Positions 5,058 through 10,625 of a stretch of DNA of 10,625 bases are shown here, piece after piece; within the stretch, counting starts at the first letter, position 1, and each line of letters opens with the position of its first letter. The DNA is from Bacillota bacterium (GTDB taxonomy: Bacteria; Bacillota; Clostridia; Acetivibrionales; DSM-1351): positions 1 to 10,625 of the forward strand of contig JAEZIV010000078.1 of the NCBI GenBank assembly GCA_023436515.1, written 5' to 3'. The notes under the pieces are model-generated. The model made no database searches, was not told the origin of the DNA, and saw only the letters and a list, made by a program, of their open reading frames with translations. The translations under genes were made by a program, and so were the position numbers.

Positions 5058-5714
5058 ATGCGAGTATTAACAATAGAAGAATTGCAGGAATTAAAAGAAG
5101 CAATGCAGCGGCCTAAGTGGAAAACACTTCCGAAGTCACACCGGGATTACTTGCAAGATCAGTTCAATACAAGCCTGAACCTGTTAAAGAACAGTAATGA
5201 CTTGTATTATCCGTTATTCAATGACCAATCAAGGTTTATGGTTCTTATGGGCGGCGGTGGCTCTGGTAAGTCGGTGTTTGCTTCTCATAAAATTACCCAT
5301 AGAATGAGAACTGAGAAAGGGCACAAATGGCTTATATGTAGAAAAGTAGGAAATGACCTTCGAGACAGCGTATTTACTGAGCTAAAAACAGCTATTGAAA
5401 CACTGGGGTATGAACAAGAATTTACAATACCAAAAGGGCGTTCAAGCGACCTCTATCTTAAGCATAACAGCACCGGAAACGAGTGCCTTTTTTATGGGCT
5501 TGATGATGTTGAAAAACGTAAATCTATAAGCGGTATTACTGATATGTGGCTAGAAGAAGGTTCTGAAATGACACCAGAAGACTTTAGGCAGTTAAACATT
5601 CGTATGAGACAGAAGGTAGATACTTATAATCAAATGATAATTTCGTTTAACCCTGTCAATCAAACAAATTGGCTAAAACCAGAGTTTTTTGACAAATGTG
5701 GAATGAGAATTTAG
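5058..5714 (+). CDS. terL: terminase large subunit, ATPase part (split gene)
   Basis: A 218-residue N-terminal, motor half of a phage large terminase. Walker A is G-G-G-G-S-G-K-S at 65-72, the Walker B with catalytic Glu is D-M-W-L-E-E at 162-167, and the coupling motif S-F-N-P stands at 196-199, followed by N-W-L-K-P-E-F-F-D. This half hydrolyses ATP to pump DNA through the portal. The frame then meets TAG at 5712-5714. The homologous sequence continues one base back (-1 frame) in the next gene, which has the nuclease domain, so the protein is split at the linker between domains. A whole terminase is usually near 500-560 residues, and 218 plus about 330 fits. The start ATG follows AGGTGA at 5048-5053. 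Either a real two-part terminase, a frameshift mutation or a sequencing error. Confidence 0.9.
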   Translation: MRVLTIEELQELKEAMQRPKWKTLPKSHRDYLQDQFNTSLNLLKNSNDLYYPLFNDQSRFMVLMGGGGSGKSVFASHKITHRMRTEKGHKWLICRKVGNDLRDSVFTELKTAIETLGYEQEFTIPKGRSSDLYLKHNSTGNECLFYGLDDVEKRKSISGITDMWLEEGSEMTPEDFRQLNIRMRQKVDTYNQMIISFNPVNQTNWLKPEFFDKCGMRI

Positions 5715-5722
5715 GTGATAGA

Positions 5723-6709
5723 ATGGGGCAAATAAAAAACTTTGATTACGCTGAATTTAAAGGTGTCGCACAAAAAGCCACAGTGTGCCATAGTACATAT
5801 GAGGATAACAGATTTTTACCGGAAGAACAGATTGTAACACTGGAAAGCTTTGCTGAGACTGATCCGTATTACTACATGGTTTATTGTAAAGGCCTATGGG
5901 GTGTGCTGGGGAAAACGGTATTCGACAAAGAAAAAGTAACTAAGCGAATGGCTGAAATAGCTAATAAAAAGCCTTTAAAACGTGGCTATTTTACTTACGA
6001 ATACGAGAATGAAAAAGTTGTGGATAGTTCAATAACCTGGTGCGAGAATTCATCCGGTGTAATAAAAATATACCGTGATGTTGAAAAAGGTCATCCGTAC
6101 GTAGCTGGCGGCGATACTGCCGGGGATGGCTCAGACCAATTTACCGGACATTTTATTGATAACTCAGACGAAGAACAGGTTGCGGTATTAACCGTTGACA
6201 CTGACGAAACCGAGTATGTAAGGCAAATGTACTGTTTAGGTAAGTATTATAATTACGCACTACTGGGGATAGAAACAAATTACAGTACGTACCCGGTAAA
6301 GGAGTTAACAAGGCTAGGTTACTTAAAGCAGTTTTCAAGAGTTCAGGAAGATACATTTGAAGAATTTATTGAATCGAGGTTTGGTTTTCACACAAATAAG
6401 AAAACCAGACCTTTAATTATATCCGGACTTGTGAATTTGGTTAAGGAATCGGTTGAGAACATAAACGATCTGGACACTTTGAAAGAAATGCTTTCCTTTG
6501 TCAGAAATGAGAAGAAAAAAGGCAGGATGGAAGCTGAACAGGGTGCACATGATGACCATGTTATGGGTTTGGCTATAGCGTATTATGTAGCACAAACAGG
6601 CCAACAGCGAAATTATGTATTGCTTGATGATGAAAAACCAAAGCCTAAAAAGCTGATAGATACATTAAAAATTCAAACAATGTCAGCTTTAAGAAAGAAA
6701 AGGAGGTAG
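5723..6709 (+). CDS. terL: terminase large subunit, nuclease part (split gene)
   Basis: A 328-residue C-terminal half of the large terminase. It opens with the conserved C-H-S-T-Y-E-D-N-R-F-L segment (residues 22-32) that normally follows the ATPase domain. The RNase H-like nuclease follows: G-G-D-T-A-G-D-G-S-D with Asp 131, I-E-T-N-Y with Glu 183, and H-D-D-H with Asp 277/278, the acidic residues that hold the two metals for cutting concatemers. The start is ambiguous: ATG 5723 has AGGTGA at 5713-5718 four bases upstream; ATG 5696 is in frame but has no site and overlaps the first half by 19 bases. The last two Arg codons (AGG AGG) form the ribosome binding site of the portal gene. No key residue is missing, so the half looks functional. 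Confidence 0.88.
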   Translation: MGQIKNFDYAEFKGVAQKATVCHSTYEDNRFLPEEQIVTLESFAETDPYYYMVYCKGLWGVLGKTVFDKEKVTKRMAEIANKKPLKRGYFTYEYENEKVVDSSITWCENSSGVIKIYRDVEKGHPYVAGGDTAGDGSDQFTGHFIDNSDEEQVAVLTVDTDETEYVRQMYCLGKYYNYALLGIETNYSTYPVKELTRLGYLKQFSRVQEDTFEEFIESRFGFHTNKKTRPLIISGLVNLVKESVENINDLDTLKEMLSFVRNEKKKGRMEAEQGAHDDHVMGLAIAYYVAQTGQQRNYVLLDDEKPKPKKLIDTLKIQTMSALRKKRR

Positions 6710-6712
6710 GCG

Positions 6713-8614
6713 GTGAAACTTTTTAACACTAAGTCAAAAGACAGAAAATCAACGGGCAAAAAAATAGGCAAGGACGAACTGTACAACTACAGCACAAAGG
6801 AAACCAGAGAAAAAACGGTATCATTCCTATACAGTTTTTCCCGAGACAAAAGGGCCGTACATGAAGAATACTGGCAGACTATGGATGATTACTATGACGG
6901 CGAGCATGATACATCAAAGCAAATGGCTGCATACATAGCTAACGAGGGTATACCTTGGACACCACCACAGAGCACAGACGGCTTTATACACGTGGAAACT
7001 CAAATTGATCCGACTATACCGGAATTTGAATTCAGTGGCAGAGATAGTTTCACAGACGGTCAAAAAGCCAAAGAAAGAGAACTTGTTTGTAGGTATGTTA
7101 TTGAAAATAACGATATGTCCACCATGAACACACGCAATGAACGCTGGATGAATAAATTTGGCTTTGCTGCATGGAAAGTCGCTTTTGATGCTTCAATAAA
7201 AGTTCCTGGGTATGTTGGAGATATAAAAATCGGAAATCCCAAAATGACACAGTTGTTCTTTGATCCTTCAGTAACTCAGGACATAGACGAGGGCGAATAT
7301 TGCGCACTTGTTTATAGAATGCACAAAATGAAGGTAGCCCGTGAGTTTAAGGATGATTTAAAGCGTATCGGCAAGTCAATAAGTGACTATGCCACTGGTT
7401 ACGATATGGAATCAACAGAATTTATGAGGGCCAAGAATGGCGAAGTATTGGACAGCAGCTTTTATGACTGCAATGATGAAACTCTCAGAATAATGGAGTT
7501 TTATTTTAGACAGCCGGAAGATGGCAAGGTGAAGATAAACGGGGTTCAATATGAGTGGTCCGCTGGAGATATTGGGTTAATAATCCTTATAAATGATGAT
7601 GAAGTTCGCTATGTGCCTAAGTATTGGGTTAAGACAAATTGCAATATGTACCCTTTGTCGGTTTATTGTAAGGTGCCTAATGATAATTCGATTTATGGCA
7701 AATCAGAAATAGAACTGATTAAAACTCATATTGATGCGGTTGACAGGGAGTTGGCATATGCACAGCTTAATGATGCTTTTACCGCTAATGACATTATTCT
7801 GACTGAAGAAGAAGCTTTTGCTGATGGACACACCCCGGAAGCCAAGCCGGCTGCTGTGTGGGTAACAAAACCTAATAAAATTGACAAGGTCCGCAGATTA
7901 GGGGGATTATCTCAGTTCAAATTGCCTTTGTATGAAGCTGCAGACAAGTTCAGGGAAATGATGCAGCAAACGAACGGTAATTATGATGCTTTCCAGGGTG
8001 TTGAACCTTCAAAAGTAACGACAGCTACCGGACTTGCAATATTAAATGACCGGGCAAAAAGTAGACAGGATATTAAAAAGCCGGATAGAAACGCAGGATT
8101 TAAGCGACTTATACAGCTTATTGATTACACGGCTTTAGAGTTTTTTGACGATAACAGGCTGATATACATAGGAGCAAAACAGAAAGGCCAGCAATCTGTG
8201 CAATTCGGATTTAATTCGGAAAAACATAGGGTGCTTGATGATCTTTCGGGTGAATATTATTATCCACCTGTGGACGTTAAAATTAATGTTGGTGACGGGT
8301 TAAAGCATAGCAAGGCATTTACAGTACAGGCTATAAATGACTTGATTAAAACGCCAATAACCCCTCAGAATTACAAAATTGTTGAAGCTTATCTGGACTT
8401 AATCGACATACCAACCCGGCAGGAGATTAAAGACTTCATTGAGCAAGTCATGGCACAATCACAGACGGGGCAGACACAACAGCAATTAACCCTTGATGAT
8501 CTGCTGAACGGTCTGGACGATACCGAAAAGCAACATTTACTTGAAAATCCTGAGTTGTTAGCACAGTTCATGCAAGAAAACGGAATACAAGGGGGTGCTG
8601 GTGGTGGAATGTAA
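6713..8614 (+). CDS. portal protein, P22 gp1-like
   Basis: A 633-residue protein in the classic place after the large terminase. It resembles the P22-type portal family: an N-terminal helical region with E-E-Y-W-Q-T-M-D-D-Y-Y-D-G-E (about 51-64), a central alpha/beta body with F-F-D-P-S (about 182-186), and a long region with T-T-A-T-G-L-A-I-L-N-D-R-A (about 438-450). The C-terminus is Gln- and acid-rich and ends in a Gly-rich tail. Twelve copies form the ring through which DNA enters and to which the terminase docks. The start is GTG at 6713 behind AGGAGG at 6701-6706, which lies inside the terminase reading frame. It is slightly shorter than P22 gp1. The family call is from overall pattern and position. 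Confidence 0.85.
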   Translation: MKLFNTKSKDRKSTGKKIGKDELYNYSTKETREKTVSFLYSFSRDKRAVHEEYWQTMDDYYDGEHDTSKQMAAYIANEGIPWTPPQSTDGFIHVETQIDPTIPEFEFSGRDSFTDGQKAKERELVCRYVIENNDMSTMNTRNERWMNKFGFAAWKVAFDASIKVPGYVGDIKIGNPKMTQLFFDPSVTQDIDEGEYCALVYRMHKMKVAREFKDDLKRIGKSISDYATGYDMESTEFMRAKNGEVLDSSFYDCNDETLRIMEFYFRQPEDGKVKINGVQYEWSAGDIGLIILINDDEVRYVPKYWVKTNCNMYPLSVYCKVPNDNSIYGKSEIELIKTHIDAVDRELAYAQLNDAFTANDIILTEEEAFADGHTPEAKPAAVWVTKPNKIDKVRRLGGLSQFKLPLYEAADKFREMMQQTNGNYDAFQGVEPSKVTTATGLAILNDRAKSRQDIKKPDRNAGFKRLIQLIDYTALEFFDDNRLIYIGAKQKGQQSVQFGFNSEKHRVLDDLSGEYYYPPVDVKINVGDGLKHSKAFTVQAINDLIKTPITPQNYKIVEAYLDLIDIPTRQEIKDFIEQVMAQSQTGQTQQQLTLDDLLNGLDDTEKQHLLENPELLAQFMQENGIQGGAGGGM

Positions 8615-8792
8615 GGAATGCAGAGGTAAATTGCAAATCAAAAGGTCTTATAATAAAGCCTTTAATGATGATACCCCCAATTCGATTACAGAGGTATATA
8701 CGATTCAAGAAATTGCGTGCTTAAATAAAAACTGTAGCGAATTTGGAGTTGTCGTTGATGAAATGCGGCACAAGCTAGAATTGGAGGTCTAA
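8595..8792 (+). CDS. small zinc-ribbon-like protein
   Basis: A 65-residue protein of unknown function overlapping the end of the portal gene by 20 bases in another frame. C-K-E-C at residues 6-9 and C-L-N-K-N-C at 42-47 make two Cys pairs around a beta-rich middle (I-T-E-V-Y-T-I-Q-E-I), a zinc-ribbon layout. Start choice is uncertain: GTG codons at 8595, 8601 and 8604 are all in frame, and the G-run at 8591-8595 best serves 8601 or 8604. The next tiny gene starts one base after its stop, so both are translated with the portal. Possibly a head-assembly accessory, but this is inferred only from position. Confidence 0.65.
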   Translation: MLVVECKECRGKLQIKRSYNKAFNDDTPNSITEVYTIQEIACLNKNCSEFGVVVDEMRHKLELEV

Positions 8793-8793
8793 T

Positions 8794-8901
8794 ATGGCTA
8801 AGAAACAGAGTAAGTTACAAATAGCACTTGAAAAAACGAGCAATAAAAAGAAAACAAAGCCTTGGAGCAGCCAAAATAAAAGTAAGAAAAAACCTTGTTA
8901 A
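8794..8901 (+). CDS. tiny lysine-rich protein
   Basis: A 35-residue, strongly basic protein (about one third Lys) with a single Trp and a C-terminal Cys. TTGGAGG at 8780-8786 precedes the ATG at 8794 with good spacing, and it starts one base after the previous stop and ends directly before a terminator; this context is the main evidence that it is real. The charge suggests DNA or RNA binding. No family recognised. Confidence 0.55.
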   Translation: MAKKQSKLQIALEKTSNKKKTKPWSSQNKSKKKPC

Positions 8902-8903
8902 TC

Positions 8904-8936
8904 AGCACTTAGAACTATTCTTTAAGTGCTTTTATT
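8904..8936 (+). terminator. Rho-independent terminator
   Basis: A perfect 8-base stem AGCACTTA (8904-8911) / TAAGTGCT (8923-8930), with a possible small inner GAA / TTC stem, followed by TTTATT. It separates the packaging transcript from the head-assembly genes, so the scaffold gene may have its own promoter or rely on partial read-through. Confidence 0.8.
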
Positions 8937-8947
8937 ATGCCTTCATG

Positions 8948-9009
8948 GCTGGCAACCCGGAAAGACGGGGAATAAATAGTCAAACTGGACTTTAAACGAA
9001 GGTAAGGAG
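8948..9009 (+). promoter_or_regulatory. leader of the scaffold gene with GC-rich hairpin
   Basis: Between the terminator and the scaffold start lies a leader holding CCCG (8956-8959) / CGGG (8966-8969) around the purine loop GAAAGA, then an A-rich stretch and AAGGAG at 9004-9009. The hairpin stands out in AT-rich sequence and sits where scaffold and capsid leaders of Bacillota phages often have such an element; I recall similar sequences but cannot confirm. Possible uses are message stability or high-level translation. No clear -35/-10 pair is seen. Confidence 0.4.
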
Positions 9010-9013
9010 ATAC

Positions 9014-9742
9014 ATGATAACAGAGGACGGAAAAGTTGTATTTGAGGAAGCAGAGCAAAAAGAGATTGATCGTATTATCGGCGAAAGATTAGCGCGCGCA
9101 AAAGGTGAAAAGCCAGCTGATTATGACGATTTAAAGGAAATCTCAGACATACTGGAGGGATTTGGTTACTCTGGTACTCCAGCAGAGAAAAAAGCAGCAA
9201 TTAAAGCTTATGCTGATTCAATGAGCAACAATTATCAGCAGGAGGTTCAAAACCAAGCTGACAAAGGCGAAATACCGGACGAAAAAGTCATAGAAGCTAT
9301 GGCTAAAAAGTTTGGGGTTGCGCCGGAAAAAATCGAAAAGGCTATCAAAAAACAGATTGACGTTGACGAAGCCGAGGAAAGCAAGAAAAAGCAGGACGAG
9401 GAATGGGATAAACAAGAGAAGGAACTGACAGAAAAGTATAATGATCTTGATTTGGACGAGCTTGCTAAAAACACAAAATTTATCAAGTTTGCCCAGAAGC
9501 GTTCCGGTTCATTATTGGAAAAATACGAGGAATTCATTGAGTTTATTGGTGAAGCAGAAGCCGAAACAATAGCAAAAATCACTTCTAAAAAAGACCGGTC
9601 AACAAATAGTGGCAAGGGCGGCGAAGGAGAAAGCGGTAATTACGGCTTGTCTCAGGCACAGAAGGATATGCTTGACGAATGGAATCGTAATAATCCAAGA
9701 ATGAAAATGACAGCCAAAGAATTTAAAGAAAGGTTGGGGTAA
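9014..9742 (+). CDS. capsid scaffolding protein
   Basis: A 242-residue, very charged, mostly helical protein rich in Glu and Lys. The front has E-E-A-E-Q-K-E-I-D-R-I-I-G-E-R-L-A-R-A-K, the typical opening of Bacillota phage scaffold proteins. The middle (about 110-160) is coiled-coil-like with runs of K/E/D. A Gly/Ser linker (about 195-210) leads to a short C-terminal helical domain that in known scaffolds binds the capsid protein. It lies after portal and before the head proteins, the standard position. It directs shell assembly and leaves before DNA fills the head. AAGGAG at 9004-9009 gives a clear start. No protease domain is seen, so release is probably without self-cleavage. Confidence 0.85.
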   Translation: MITEDGKVVFEEAEQKEIDRIIGERLARAKGEKPADYDDLKEISDILEGFGYSGTPAEKKAAIKAYADSMSNNYQQEVQNQADKGEIPDEKVIEAMAKKFGVAPEKIEKAIKKQIDVDEAEESKKKQDEEWDKQEKELTEKYNDLDLDELAKNTKFIKFAQKRSGSLLEKYEEFIEFIGEAEAETIAKITSKKDRSTNSGKGGEGESGNYGLSQAQKDMLDEWNRNNPRMKMTAKEFKERLG

Positions 9743-9745
9743 GAT

Positions 9746-9901
9746 ATGGCAGAACCAGCAATTAAGGTAGGCAAAATAATAATCATAGACGAGCTGCCAG
9801 CTATCATTGTAAACATCAATGAAGATGGTACCGTTAATGCACAACAGTTTCTTGATGGGCATGGAGTTAACTACGTTTCAAACTATAAAATAGGAGGTTA
9901 A
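9746..9901 (+). CDS. 51-residue protein of unknown function
   Basis: A short beta-rich protein with a hydrophobic I-I-I-I-D-E-L-P-A-I-I-V core (residues 11-22) and N-E-D-G-T-V-N-A turn (25-32). It starts 3 bases after the scaffold stop and its last codons carry the AGGAGG (9892-9897) of the next gene. Its own ribosome binding site is poor (G-rich AGGTTGGGG), so coupled translation is likely. Possibly a small head component, inferred only from position. Confidence 0.6.
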   Translation: MAEPAIKVGKIIIIDELPAIIVNINEDGTVNAQQFLDGHGVNYVSNYKIGG

Positions 9902-9906
9902 GACAC

Positions 9907-10578
9907 ATGGCAAAAATTAGTTATGATACTACAGGATCACAGGTAATGGCTTGTCGTGAATACGACATAGCATCAGCTACAGCAGTAGCAGAAGGACAGT
10001 TTGTAAAACTATCTTCAGGAAAGGTTGTTCTTGCGGCCGTAGGTGAAACTGGCGCAATTTTAGGTATTGCAGCAGAAAATCATCCCGGAACAGCAGATGC
10101 TTTTAACCTAAGAGCAAACGGAACAAAGATAAAAGTATGGGATTCCCCGGCAGCGGCTTATGAAACAGTGGCACCAAGAGCAACCGCAACATCAGGTTCA
10201 ACTACAACAATGGCAGCTACAGGCCTTGCAACATTTGCTGACAGTGACTTTGTTGGAGGATACTTCAAATTGGTGTCAAAAGGTGCTTCTAGTGCAAACA
10301 CTGACCCAGTGGGAACTGTTTACCCAATAACAGGCTTTACAGCTTCAACTAAGTTATTCACAACTACAAAAACAGCAGGGGGAGCACATACCGCTGGTGA
10401 CGTGTTTGAAATATATCCACCTATCGGATTCGCTAAAGGAAATCTCGATAGCGGTATAGGCAAATACGATCTTACTGCAACAGCTTCATTGTCCGTTAGG
10501 ACAGCTGCTACTGACCCAGCAAAAGGAACTGTAACCCTTGAAGCTACATTGCATGCACACGGTAACAAATTGTCCTAA
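9907..10578 (+). CDS. probable head decoration / cement protein
   Basis: A 223-residue protein rich in Ala, Thr and Gly. The front (residues 20-60) reads as a small beta-barrel: A-V-A-E-G-Q-F-V-K-L-S-S-G-K-V-V-L-A, then G-A-I-L-G-I-A-A-E-N-H. This 'on exterior, low charge, beta-rich' pattern is typical of proteins that decorate or cement phage capsids (such as DUF2190-type), usually coded between scaffold and major capsid. AGGAGG at 9892-9897 precedes the ATG at 9907. Its codon use is less AT-rich than that of its neighbours, as expected for an abundant virion protein. A minor or major capsid protein cannot be excluded, since no HK97-type sequence is recognised. A terminator follows, matching high, separate expression. 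Confidence 0.65.
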   Translation: MAKISYDTTGSQVMACREYDIASATAVAEGQFVKLSSGKVVLAAVGETGAILGIAAENHPGTADAFNLRANGTKIKVWDSPAAAYETVAPRATATSGSTTTMAATGLATFADSDFVGGYFKLVSKGASSANTDPVGTVYPITGFTASTKLFTTTKTAGGAHTAGDVFEIYPPIGFAKGNLDSGIGKYDLTATASLSVRTAATDPAKGTVTLEATLHAHGNKLS

Positions 10579-10594
10579 TAACAATTAAACAGTG

Positions 10595-10625
10595 AAAGGC
10601 ACTCCAAAATTTAGGGGTGTCTTTT
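10595..10625 (+). terminator. Rho-independent terminator, at window edge
   Basis: AAGGCACTCC (10596-10605) pairs with GGGGTGTCTT (10614-10623) with two wobbles around an 8-base loop, running into TTTT at the end of the window. It follows the decoration-protein gene by 16 bases. Confidence 0.8.

Noticed and set aside
5685..5714. Programmed -1 frameshift joining the two terminase halves
   Set aside because: The T-run at 5685-5690 would slip into a TGA stop at 5690-5692 in the -1 frame. In the remaining overlap (5693-5714) there is no standard slippery heptamer. Separate translation or a mutation fits better.
9247..9615. Minus-strand open frame of 122 residues opposite the scaffold gene
   Set aside because: Ser/Phe-rich mirror of Glu/Lys-rich coding sequence with no ribosome binding site or family pattern; a shadow. 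Other minus-strand frames in the window are alike.

Overview
The window is a stretch of a tailed double-stranded DNA phage or prophage from a low-GC Bacillota host, most likely a clostridial one. This rests on the AT-rich sequence, strong AGGAGG-type ribosome binding sites, tight same-strand gene packing, and a DNA-packaging and head-assembly gene order. Every supported gene is on the + strand. No integrase, lysis or tail gene is visible, so lytic or temperate lifestyle cannot be judged.

Layout. Positions 1-745 carry a small two-CxxC protein and a terminase small subunit. A 250-base non-coding gap ending in a hairpin terminator follows, then a free-standing HNH endonuclease and a strikingly GC-rich 12-base palindrome. 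Positions 1678-2967 form an accessory block: three small Cys-rich proteins and a tRNA cluster. The cluster holds tRNA-Gln(TTG), a degenerate or interrupted tRNA-Ser(TGA)-like gene, and tRNA-Thr(TGT). The tRNA spacers carry what look like repeated copies of one small structured RNA. Positions 3006-5049 hold an HTH-metallophosphoesterase, an unrecognised helical protein, a DUF4406 (nucleoside deoxyribosyltransferase-like) protein and a small HExxH protein. Positions 5058-8614 hold the packaging motor: a large terminase split into an ATPase gene and a nuclease gene, then a P22-type portal. Positions 8595-10578 hold two tiny proteins, a terminator, the scaffolding protein, a 51-residue protein and a probable head-decoration protein. 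A terminator closes the window, and the major capsid gene is expected just beyond it.

How the parts work together. The small terminase recognises phage DNA and the large terminase cuts and pumps it through the portal into a shell built on the scaffold. The HNH enzyme may be a homing nuclease, or a packaging partner as in known HNH-terminase phages. The tRNAs read A-ending codons, which suits an AT-rich phage.

The most unusual signals are (1) the large terminase split between its ATPase and nuclease domains, where the second half has the same stop/RBS/start layout as the first; (2) the repeated, apparently covarying RNA element between the tRNAs; and (3) the GC palindrome beside the HNH gene, a candidate packaging site.
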